Below, one piece after another: positions 1-5,529 of a stretch of DNA of 5,529 bases. Positions within the stretch are counted from its first letter, which is position 1. Each line of letters starts with the position of its first letter. Both the position numbers and the translations under genes were made by a program. Where the stretch lies: positions 1-5,529 of the forward strand of contig CAZWXS010000097.1 in the NCBI GenBank assembly GCA_964638005.1, read 5' to 3'. The notes below the pieces were generated by a model. The model did not search any database, was not told where the DNA came from, and saw nothing but the letters and a program-made list of their open reading frames with translations. Source of the stretch: JAAYYM01 sp964638005. Its GTDB lineage: Bacteria; Bacillota; Clostridia; Lachnospirales; Lachnospiraceae.

Positions 1-26
1 TTTGCATGGTCTTATTGTACATGATG

Positions 27-55
27 TTTCAAGTTTATACAAGATATGGTATAAT
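27..55 (+). promoter_or_regulatory. Extended -10 SigA promoter of the GH13 gene
   Basis: A perfect TATAAT at 50-55 is preceded by TGG at 47-49, which makes an extended -10 element (TGnTATAAT). The -35 position, 17 bases upstream at 27-32, reads TTTCAA and matches the consensus TTGACA at only 3 of 6 positions, as is tolerated when the -10 is extended. Transcription would start near 62, leaving a leader of about 35 bases with a GGAGGA ribosome site at 84-89, 7 bases before the ATG at 97. No CcpA-type cre site is visible near it. Confidence 0.75.
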
Positions 56-96
56 ACATAAATGAAAATGAAAAGAAGAGTATGGAGGAATGAGAA

Positions 97-1407
97 ATGT
101 GGGCATATGAGAGTGTTTTCTATCAGATATATCCTTTGGGGTTTTGTGGGGCACCGTTTGAGAATGATGGGCAGCTGCAGTCGAGGATACGGAAGGTAAA
201 TGATTGGATACCGCATATTCAGCGTTTGGGTGCAAATGCGATTTATTTTTCACCGGTATTTGAGTCGGATACGCATGGGTATAATACGAGAGATTATTCC
301 AAGATAGATGTCAGATTGGGAACCAATGAGGACTTTAAAGAGGTTTGCCGTAATCTGCATGATGCAGGCATTAAGGTAGTTCTGGATGGTGTGTTCAATC
401 ATGTGGGAAGAGGCTTCTGGGCATTTCAGGATGTTGTACGTAACAGAGAGGCTTCTCCGTATAGGGATTGGTTTCATATCAGCTTTGACGGTAATTCCAA
501 TTATAATGACGGATTGTGGTATGAGGGCTGGGAAGGCAATTATGATCTGGTGAAGCTGAATCTTAGAAATGAAGAAGTGGTACAGCATATTTTCGGGGCA
601 GTCAAAGGCTGGATTGATGAGTTTGACATCGATGGCATTCGTCTGGATGTTGCCTATTGTCTGGATAAAGAGTTTATTAAGAGACTGCGGGCTTATTGTG
701 ACAGTCTGAAGCTGGAGTTCTTTTTGTTGGGAGAGTTGCTGCATGGAGATTACAATCAGTTCATGAATGATGATATGCTGCATTCTGCGACCAATTATGA
801 ATGCTATAAGGGTCTGTTTTCATCCTTTAACAGTATGAATCTCTTTGAGATTGTGCATTCACTGCTGAGGCAGTTCGGACCGGAGAATTGGACGTTGTAT
901 AAAGGAAAACATCTGCTGTCTTTTGTGGATAATCATGATGTCAGCAGGATTGCCAGCAATCTGAGCAATGAGGCACATTTGCCGTTGATTTATGCAATGG
1001 CGTTTGGTATGCCCGGTATTCCGTGTGTATACTATGGAAGCGAGTGGGGCGCAAAAGCCTCCAAGAGTGAGGGGGATCCGGCACTGAGAGCTTGTTTTAA
1101 TGCTCCCGTCGAAAATGAACTGACAGCATGGATTGCAAAACTTACGGAGGCTAAGAAGCATTCTAAGGCATTGAATTACGGAGATTTCAAATCAATCGTT
1201 CTGACGAATCGCCAGTGTATTTTTGAGAGAAGATGTGGCGAGGAGCGTGTGCTTGTGGCAATTAATGCAGATGCAGATGAGTTTACGGCGCATTTTGATG
1301 CGGGTTGTGGATGTGCGGTTGATTTGATTACGGGTGAGAAATTCGACTTTGGAGGCGGCACTACACTGCCCGGTTATAGTGCGAAGTTCCTGCTGACGGA
1401 GTATTAG
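97..1407 (+). CDS. GH13 alpha-amylase family glycosidase, cytoplasmic
   Basis: This 436-residue protein is a retaining glycoside hydrolase of family GH13, which cuts alpha-1,4 (sometimes alpha-1,6) glucosidic bonds in maltodextrins and related oligosaccharides. All four conserved regions are seen: region I DGVFNH at 97-102; region II GIRLD at 180-184 with nucleophile D184; region III with acid/base E213 (LLGELLHG); and region IV FVDNHD at 276-281 with D281. Region V reads LVKLN at 151-155, close to the MPKLN of neopullulanases, cyclomaltodextrinases and maltogenic amylases. The barrel starts almost at residue 1, so the N-terminal CBM34-type domain of those enzymes is missing. Residues from about 345 form a short beta-rich C domain. 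There is no signal peptide, so it should act in the cytosol on imported oligosaccharides. The start is supported by GGAGGA 7 bases upstream. Family and catalytic competence are clear. The exact substrate (maltodextrin, cyclodextrin or other alpha-glucan) is inference, and no transporter is next to it. Confidence 0.93.
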   Translation: MWAYESVFYQIYPLGFCGAPFENDGQLQSRIRKVNDWIPHIQRLGANAIYFSPVFESDTHGYNTRDYSKIDVRLGTNEDFKEVCRNLHDAGIKVVLDGVFNHVGRGFWAFQDVVRNREASPYRDWFHISFDGNSNYNDGLWYEGWEGNYDLVKLNLRNEEVVQHIFGAVKGWIDEFDIDGIRLDVAYCLDKEFIKRLRAYCDSLKLEFFLLGELLHGDYNQFMNDDMLHSATNYECYKGLFSSFNSMNLFEIVHSLLRQFGPENWTLYKGKHLLSFVDNHDVSRIASNLSNEAHLPLIYAMAFGMPGIPCVYYGSEWGAKASKSEGDPALRACFNAPVENELTAWIAKLTEAKKHSKALNYGDFKSIVLTNRQCIFERRCGEERVLVAINADADEFTAHFDAGCGCAVDLITGEKFDFGGGTTLPGYSAKFLLTEY

Positions 1408-1438
1408 ATAAAAAGTCAGAAGATTGTACAAATAGTAT

Positions 1439-1469
1439 GCAAAATTTGGTGAAAAGAGCCTAATTTTGT
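1439..1469. repeat. Inverted repeat between GH13 gene and chemoreceptor promoter
   Basis: The arms are GCAAAATTTGG (1439-1449) and CCTAATTTTGT (1459-1469), around a 9-base loop. Ten of eleven positions pair, including one G-U; the mismatch is T1447 with T1461. The right arm runs into the -35 hexamer TTGACA of the next gene. It could be a weak AT-rich terminator for the GH13 gene, but only three G-C pairs and no U-tract beyond the stem make that doubtful. It could also be an operator for the chemoreceptor promoter. The role is unproven. Confidence 0.4.
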
Positions 1470-1497
1470 TGACATTACACAAGAGTAATAGTAGAAT
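1469..1497 (+). promoter_or_regulatory. SigA-type promoter of the chemoreceptor gene
   Basis: A perfect -35 TTGACA at 1469-1474 and a -10 TAGAAT at 1492-1497 (5 of 6 matches) are separated by exactly 17 bases. Transcription would start near 1504, about 50 bases before the ATG. The hexamers fit the housekeeping sigma factor. A SigD/sigma-28 motility promoter (TAAA and GCCGATAA type boxes) is not visible, so this receptor may be expressed outside the flagellar regulon. Confidence 0.8.
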
Positions 1498-1510
1498 TAC
1501 TTTATGTAGA

Positions 1511-1535
1511 CGCAATTTGAGGTGGAGTGGTTGCG
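1511..1535 (+). promoter_or_regulatory. Small 5'-leader hairpin of the chemoreceptor mRNA
   Basis: CGCAA at 1511-1515 pairs with TTGCG at 1531-1535, and two further T-G wobbles can extend the stem inward. The loop, 11 to 15 bases, holds a purine-rich GAGGTGGA and the GTG at 1527. The stem ends 5 bases before the true ribosome site at 1541. It is short and could be chance. If formed, it would shield the decoy GTG start rather than the ATG at 1554. Confidence 0.3.
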
Positions 1536-1540
1536 CAGAA

Positions 1541-1547
1541 AGGGAGG
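1541..1547 (+). promoter_or_regulatory. Ribosome binding site deciding the chemoreceptor start
   Basis: AGGGAGG at 1541-1547 lies 6 bases before ATG 1554, near-ideal spacing. The in-frame GTG at 1527 would place this site inside the coding region, and its own upstream purines (GAGGTGGA, 1519-1526) directly abut the codon, too close to serve it. This favours the ATG start by 9 codons. Confidence 0.8.
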
Positions 1548-1553
1548 GTGTTT

Positions 1554-3275
1554 ATGGACAGAAGTACAAATAGAAAAAATCAGGGCAAAGAGGACAAGTT
1601 ACCATTGTTGAAACAGACAGGAACTAAAATTTCATTGATAGCAACTGTATCGGTTTTGATAGCCGTGGTAGCGTGTATTCTGTTGACGATACCCAGTGCC
1701 AAGGAGGCATTAGGAGCTTCAACAGAGGCGTATATGGAAAGTATGGCGGCTTCCTACAAAGCATTGTTGGATATTGAATATTCAGGTGTGCAGGCTACGA
1801 CGGAGCAATATTCAGAAGTCATCGGGGATGTCAAGGTGAATGGTGCAGATTCATCCTATGCATATCTGGTAAGTGCGGATGGTACGATGCTTTATCATCC
1901 TACAGCGGATAAGATCGGAAGTCCTGTAGAAAATGTTGTGGTTGCCGGCTTGGTAGAGGAACTCAAGGCAGGCAAGACTCCGGCAGACGGTATTGCTGTT
2001 TATGAATTCAAGGGGGCAATGAAATACGCCGGTTATGCCATTACAGAAAATAAGGAGATTCTGGTTGTAACTGCTGATGAAGATGAAATCATGGCTCCGA
2101 TTAACAACATTACGAATAGATCAATTGTGGTAGGTGTCATTATTTTGATATTATGTTCGATTGTAGCGCTTCTGATGAGTTTGAAGATTTCAACGCCGAT
2201 CAAGCAGCTGACAGTTATCATCAAAGATACGGCGAACTTTGATTTCAGAAAGAATCCTGCAAGCGATACGATCTGTAAAAAGGGTGATGAAGTCGGTGCG
2301 ATGGCAAGAGCCGTCCGCGATATGAGAGGCAATCTGCGCGACATGGTCGGTATGATAGATGCAGCAAGCGATAAGATTGCAAATAATGTCAATTCCCTGC
2401 AGAGCGTGACCAATGTCGTTAACAGTATGTGTACAGACAACTCGGCAACCACTCAGCAGTTAGCTGCCGGAATGGAAGAGACAGCGGCGACGACAGAGAC
2501 GATCAACGGAAATATCAGTTATATGCAGACGGGTGCAGCAGATATCGGTCAGTTATCTACGGATGGCGCGAAGATGTCAAATGAAGTTATGGCAAGAGCA
2601 AATCAATTGCGAAACACGACAATGGAAGCCAGTGCAAGAACGAAGCACATTTATGATTCTGTTAAGATTAAGGCAGACAGTGCCATCGAAGGCTCCAAAG
2701 CAGTTGACAAGATTAACGAGCTGACAGAAGCTATTATGGCGATTTCTTCACAGACAAGCCTGTTGGCACTGAATGCAAGTATTGAGGCAGCCAGAGCAGG
2801 TGAGGCAGGAAGAGGATTTGCGGTTGTTGCAACAGAGATCGGTAATCTGGCAGATCAGACATCCAGAGCAGTCGGTGATATCAATTCTATCGTAGGTGAA
2901 GTCAACAGTGCAGTCGGAAATATGTCGGAGTGTCTGGAAGAAACAACGAGCTTCTTGGAGCAGACGGTTCTGAATGATTACAATGAATTCACTCAGGTCA
3001 GCGAACAGTATAATCAGGATGCTACGGAATTCCAGAACAGTATGAATGATATTCATGCTTCCATCGAGAATCTGACCAATGCAATCGGTGCCATCGCAGA
3101 TGCACTTTCAGGTATCAATTCTACAGTAGGAGAATCTACGGTAGGTGTTACAGACATTGCAGGTAAGACAACAGATATGGTTGGTAAGACGAGTGAGACT
3201 TATGATCTGGTATCGGAGAGTTTGGAATGTGTAAGACAGCTTGAGGAAATCGTAAATAAGTTTGTACTTCAATAA
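1554..3275 (+). CDS. Methyl-accepting chemotaxis protein with Cache-like sensor domain
   Basis: This 573-residue protein is a membrane chemoreceptor that senses small molecules outside the cell and controls CheA/CheW signalling and flagellar behaviour. Order of parts: cytoplasmic basic N-terminus (1-24); TM1 (about 25-47); extracellular sensor (about 48-187); TM2 (about 189-209); HAMP (about 210-263, with the STPIKQL start and a DEVG element); and a long coiled-coil signalling domain to the end. The hairpin tip is very clear at about 397-434 (SSQTSLLALNASIEAARAGE, followed by GRGFAVVATEI). The sensor contains YLVSADGTMLYHPT at 104-117, typical of single-Cache domains. Glu/Gln/Thr-rich stretches such as MEETAATTE at 307-315 are plausible methylation sites. 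There is no C-terminal NWETF-like CheR tether; the protein ends NKFVLQ. It has its own promoter and terminator, so it is probably monocistronic. The ligand is unknown; Cache receptors often bind amino or organic acids, or sugars. The start is ATG 1554 rather than GTG 1527, on ribosome-site evidence. Confidence 0.95.
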   Translation: MDRSTNRKNQGKEDKLPLLKQTGTKISLIATVSVLIAVVACILLTIPSAKEALGASTEAYMESMAASYKALLDIEYSGVQATTEQYSEVIGDVKVNGADSSYAYLVSADGTMLYHPTADKIGSPVENVVVAGLVEELKAGKTPADGIAVYEFKGAMKYAGYAITENKEILVVTADEDEIMAPINNITNRSIVVGVIILILCSIVALLMSLKISTPIKQLTVIIKDTANFDFRKNPASDTICKKGDEVGAMARAVRDMRGNLRDMVGMIDAASDKIANNVNSLQSVTNVVNSMCTDNSATTQQLAAGMEETAATTETINGNISYMQTGAADIGQLSTDGAKMSNEVMARANQLRNTTMEASARTKHIYDSVKIKADSAIEGSKAVDKINELTEAIMAISSQTSLLALNASIEAARAGEAGRGFAVVATEIGNLADQTSRAVGDINSIVGEVNSAVGNMSECLEETTSFLEQTVLNDYNEFTQVSEQYNQDATEFQNSMNDIHASIENLTNAIGAIADALSGINSTVGESTVGVTDIAGKTTDMVGKTSETYDLVSESLECVRQLEEIVNKFVLQ

Positions 3276-3285
3276 AAATGTATCT

Positions 3286-3321
3286 GAAGGGGTTGTCAAA
3301 TGACAGCCCCTTTGTTATTTT
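3286..3321 (+). terminator. Strong intrinsic terminator after the chemoreceptor gene
   Basis: AAGGGGTTGTC (3287-3297) pairs with GACAGCCCCTT (3302-3312) over 11 base pairs with one T-G wobble, leaving an AAAT tetraloop. G3286 can add a wobble with T3313. The stem runs straight into a U-rich tail, TTTGTTATTTT (3311-3321). It begins 11 bases after the stop codon, the classic arrangement for a rho-independent terminator. Confidence 0.92.
3293..3321 (+). promoter_or_regulatory. Candidate promoter of the kinase-lipoprotein operon, inside the terminator
   Basis: TTGTCA at 3293-3298 (5 of 6 matches to TTGACA) and TATTTT at 3316-3321 (4 of 6 to TATAAT) are 17 bases apart. The -35 lies in the left arm and loop of the preceding terminator and the -10 in its U-tract. 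A start near 3328 would leave a leader of about 26 bases. Only 78 bases separate the chemoreceptor stop from the kinase ATG, and the terminator fills much of that, so a promoter is needed about here or within the end of the receptor gene. This is the best match I see, but it is not strong. Confidence 0.35.
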
Positions 3322-3353
3322 ATAAAGAGAGTTTCAGAGAAAGGAATTCATAG

Positions 3354-4295
3354 ATGATATATACATTGACGTTTCAACCTTCCATTGATTATGTGATATA
3401 TGTGGAACAGATGGCACTTGATAGGATGAACCGCAGTAAACGGGAATGTATTGTATTTGGCGGAAAAGGATTGAATGTTTCGCAGGTGCTGCACAATCTG
3501 GGTGTCGAAAGCAGGGCATTGGGATTTGTGGCAGGCTTTACGGGAACGGAAATCGAGCGAGGCATGCAGGCGAGCGGATGCGGAACGGACTTTGTACATT
3601 TGCCCGAGGGCACATCCAGAATCAATGTGAAGATCAAATCCATGAAAGACAGTGCCATTACGGGAGAAACAGAGGTGAATGGCCTCGGACCGGAAATCGG
3701 ACATCAGGCAATCGAAGAGATGTTAGGCAAACTCAGTGCATTGCAGCAGGATGACATTATGATACTGGCAGGTACGGTCCCGCCGTCTCTGGCATTTGAT
3801 GAGTATAGAAGCATTCTTGAAAAGATACATGAATCAGGAGCTGAGCTGGTAGTGGATACGACAGGGATTCATCTGCGGGAAGCACTGCAATATCATCCGT
3901 TGCTGATCAAACCAAATCAGGAAGAGCTGGGAGATATTTTCGACAAAAGGATCTGTTCTAAGGAAAATGCAATCCTGTATGCAGGAAAGCTTCAGAGAAT
4001 GGGTGCCAGGAATGTGCTGGTCTCTTTTGCGGGTGAAGGAGCGATTTTGGTGACGGAACATGGCAGTGTATTGCAAAGGGATGCATGCTCAGGGATGGTG
4101 GTCAATTCTGTCGGTGCGGGAGATTCCATGGTGGCAGGATTTGTGGCAGGGTATCTGCAGGCGGGTGATAAGGTCTCTAAAGCAGAGGACTATGAGCAGA
4201 TACTGCATCTGGCTGTGGCAGCGGGAAGTGCAACTGCATTTTCAGAAGGACTGGCACCGCGCGAAGTGATACAGGCTTTGCTGGAACGCTCGTGA
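3354..4295 (+). CDS. fruK: PfkB-family sugar-phosphate kinase, probably 1-phosphofructokinase
   Basis: This 313-residue cytoplasmic enzyme belongs to the PfkB/ribokinase superfamily. The likely reaction is ATP plus fructose 1-phosphate to fructose 1,6-bisphosphate, feeding PTS-imported fructose into glycolysis. Seen in order: an N-terminal substrate strand with PSIDY at 9-13; the first PfkB signature GGKGLNVS at 36-43; a lid/substrate segment TSRINVKI at 87-94; AGTVPPS at 139-145 (commonly SGSLPPG in FruK); DTTG at 168-171; KPNQEE at 186-191; and the second signature with the anion hole and catalytic base, VGAGDSM at 253-259, with D257. The length is normal for the family. The ribosome site AAAGGA (3340-3345) is 8 bases before the ATG. 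The lipoprotein gene follows by 51 bases, so an operon is likely. No fruA PTS gene or fruR repressor is in the window, and tagatose-6-phosphate kinase (LacC), a close relative, is a real alternative. Family assignment is firm; substrate is moderately sure. Confidence 0.85.
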   Translation: MIYTLTFQPSIDYVIYVEQMALDRMNRSKRECIVFGGKGLNVSQVLHNLGVESRALGFVAGFTGTEIERGMQASGCGTDFVHLPEGTSRINVKIKSMKDSAITGETEVNGLGPEIGHQAIEEMLGKLSALQQDDIMILAGTVPPSLAFDEYRSILEKIHESGAELVVDTTGIHLREALQYHPLLIKPNQEELGDIFDKRICSKENAILYAGKLQRMGARNVLVSFAGEGAILVTEHGSVLQRDACSGMVVNSVGAGDSMVAGFVAGYLQAGDKVSKAEDYEQILHLAVAAGSATAFSEGLAPREVIQALLERS

Positions 4296-4334
4296 TGCTT
4301 TTGAAATCATAAGCAGATAAAGGGCATCGATCGG

Positions 4335-4341
4335 AAAGGGA
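4335..4341 (+). promoter_or_regulatory. Ribosome binding site of the SGNH lipoprotein gene
   Basis: AAAGGGA at 4335-4341 lies 5 bases before ATG 4347. The coding start is crowded with in-frame ATGs (4347, 4365, 4368, 4380, 4389, 4392). GGAG at 4358-4361 could serve 4368 and AGGA at 4371-4374 could serve 4380. The first ATG has the best upstream purine run, so it is chosen, with modest certainty. Confidence 0.55.
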
Positions 4342-4346
4342 CAGAG

Positions 4347-5522
4347 ATGAGAAATGCGGAGAAGATGATGAGGATAAATATGGAAACAATGATGAGCGTG
4401 ATAAAAAATAAGACGAAAAGCAAGAGACATATAAATCGAGAGGCAATGTTGCTGACGGCTTTCCTACTGGCAGCGATACTGACAGGGTGCTCAGGAGGCG
4501 ATTCGGCACCGCAGGAAGAATCGGCAGAGCAGGGAAATGTGGTTGGGACTGCGGGAACAGAGAATCCTCAAGAAACAGACGGTCCTGTGATTGAGATCGT
4601 TGTAGATACAAAAGTGCCGACGGAACCTGTGACAGAGACGGATTCAGACGATGCGATACAGGAAGAGGCGCAGGGGGGTCAGACTTCTAATGCAGGTACG
4701 AGAGTTGTTGTATGGGGTGATAGTCTGACGGAAGGTACAGGCGGGGACGGCGTGACCTATCCCAATGTACTGGAGAAGCTGGCAGGCTGTGAAGTCAAAA
4801 ACTATGGTGTATATGCAGAAGCGACCACCTGTATTGCCGGACGACAGGGCGGTATGCCGCAGTTGGTACATCCGGTTACGATTCCTGCGGAAGTCACGGA
4901 TGTGGAAGTGAAAATCGAAAATGGTGATGGAGATTATGATATGTTGCTTGTATTTGGTGATGCAGGCATCAATCCATGCACGATTGCCGGTGTTGAGGGA
5001 AAACTATGGATGAATACTGATACGGGCGTGAGAAAGTTTACAAGAAGTACGGCAGGAGAAGAAGTAGTATTGAAAGACTATACACCTATCGAGACTTTTG
5101 CAATGAAAGACAAGCGTCCGGATGATATTCTGGTAATCTTTACAGGCTCAAATGATGATCCGACTCCGGCAACTGTACAAAATGTCATTGATGTACAGCG
5201 AGATATGATTGCATATGCAGGTGTAGACAGATATGTGATTATCGGATTGACCAGCAAACGCAAGATGCCGATGGCAGCTGAGGTCAATGAAGTATTTGCC
5301 AAGGAGTACGGGGAGCATTTCCTGGATGTCAGAAAAGATTTGCTTGAGCATGGACTGCAGGATTCCGGAATCGAGGCAACAGAAGAGGACAAGGCCGATA
5401 TTGCAAATGGTATGATACCGCGCAGCCTGCTGACAGACGAATCTCATGGAAATGCAGCATACTATACGGTAATTGGTGAACAACTGTATAAGAAGATGCA
5501 GGAGCTTGGTTATTTGAAGTAG
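4347..5522 (+). CDS. SGNH/GDSL-family hydrolase, surface lipoprotein
   Basis: This 391-residue protein is a predicted lipid-anchored extracellular esterase-type hydrolase. It has a basic N-region, a hydrophobic stretch at about 34-46 and a lipobox LTGC at 45-48, so processing would leave lipidated C48 as the mature end. Residues 49-117 are a low-complexity acidic, Thr/Pro/Gly-rich tether. The SGNH core follows: block I GDSLTEG at 124-130 with nucleophile S126; block II NYGVYAE at 152-158 with G154; block III GSND at 267-270 with N269; and block V DESH at 364-367, giving D364 and H367. The triad and oxyanion residues are therefore all present. About 80 residues between blocks II and III (about 170-250) form a beta-rich insert that includes GINPCTIAGVEG at 207-218. 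The N-region before the hydrophobic stretch is long (33 residues), so a downstream ATG could be the true start. Family members act as lipases, carbohydrate esterases or peptidoglycan/polysaccharide deacetylases; the substrate here cannot be told. It probably shares a transcript with the upstream kinase. Confidence 0.88.
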   Translation: MRNAEKMMRINMETMMSVIKNKTKSKRHINREAMLLTAFLLAAILTGCSGGDSAPQEESAEQGNVVGTAGTENPQETDGPVIEIVVDTKVPTEPVTETDSDDAIQEEAQGGQTSNAGTRVVVWGDSLTEGTGGDGVTYPNVLEKLAGCEVKNYGVYAEATTCIAGRQGGMPQLVHPVTIPAEVTDVEVKIENGDGDYDMLLVFGDAGINPCTIAGVEGKLWMNTDTGVRKFTRSTAGEEVVLKDYTPIETFAMKDKRPDDILVIFTGSNDDPTPATVQNVIDVQRDMIAYAGVDRYVIIGLTSKRKMPMAAEVNEVFAKEYGEHFLDVRKDLLEHGLQDSGIEATEEDKADIANGMIPRSLLTDESHGNAAYYTVIGEQLYKKMQELGYLK

Positions 5523-5529
5523 GATAGTG

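Noticed and set aside
250..783. Minus-strand open frame of 177 codons inside the GH13 gene
   Set aside because: It is antisense to strongly conserved GH13 catalytic regions, lacks recognisable domains and has no ribosome site. It is a shadow of the real gene.
1424..1431. TTGTACAA palindrome after the GH13 stop, echoed by TTGTA and TACAA at 15-42
   Set aside because: It is too short and AT-rich to separate from chance, and the two sites do not share a longer consensus.
1527..1553. GTG 1527 as the chemoreceptor start
   Set aside because: Its purine run directly abuts the codon, and the better-spaced AGGGAGG lies downstream in front of ATG 1554.
2033..2452. Minus-strand open frame of 139 codons with hydrophobic segments
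   Set aside because: Its hydrophobic look comes from the complement of the TM2/HAMP coding region of the chemoreceptor. There is no independent evidence of expression.
4294..4328. Possible terminator between kinase and lipoprotein genes (TGCTT/AAGCA and GATGC/GCATC pairs)
   Set aside because: The stems are only 5 pairs long, compete with each other and have no U-tract. Read-through is more likely, in keeping with a two-gene operon.
4177..4611. Minus-strand open frame of 144 codons spanning the kinase-lipoprotein junction
   Set aside because: It is rich in Ser/Leu/Pro, as expected from the complement of an Ala/Glu/Gly-rich coding sequence, and overlaps two well-supported genes. It has no motif.
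1..5529. A new multi-gene system such as defence, toxin-antitoxin, BGC or mobile element
   Set aside because: All four genes belong to well-known families, gene spacing is ordinary, and no repeats, integrase, transposase or unknown conserved gene is present.

Overview
The window looks like an ordinary chromosomal stretch from a Gram-positive anaerobe of the Clostridia, most likely a gut Lachnospiraceae-type bacterium. The reasons are moderate GC content, strong AGGAGG-like ribosome sites, SigA-type promoters, an intrinsic terminator, and protein sequences that resemble the Lachnospiraceae versions of these families. The genus cannot be fixed from the sequence alone.

Four complete genes lie on the + strand and fill almost the whole window. 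(1) 97-1407 encodes a cytoplasmic GH13 alpha-amylase-type glycosidase with all catalytic residues present, preceded by an extended -10 promoter at 27-55. (2) 1554-3275 encodes a transmembrane methyl-accepting chemotaxis protein with a Cache-like sensor, a HAMP domain and a signalling hairpin. It has its own promoter at 1469-1497 and ends in a strong intrinsic terminator at about 3286-3321. (3) 3354-4295 encodes a PfkB-family sugar-phosphate kinase, best read as 1-phosphofructokinase. (4) 4347-5522 encodes an SGNH/GDSL hydrolase lipoprotein and follows the kinase by 51 bases, so the two are probably co-transcribed. The window ends 7 bases after its stop codon.

The transcription units inferred are: the glycosidase alone, or with weak read-through; the chemoreceptor alone; and kinase plus lipoprotein. 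No gap exceeds about 150 bases. The genes share a loose carbohydrate theme: cytoplasmic oligosaccharide cleavage, sensing of small molecules outside the cell, hexose-phosphate phosphorylation and extracellular ester hydrolysis. There is no transporter, PTS component, regulator or CheW/CheA partner in the window that would tie them into one pathway.

I found no RNA gene, mobile element, CRISPR array or convincing new system. The points most worth a second look are the overlap of a terminator with a candidate promoter before the kinase, an inverted repeat abutting the chemoreceptor promoter, a beta-rich insert inside the SGNH domain, and an unusual substrate-loop residue in the kinase.
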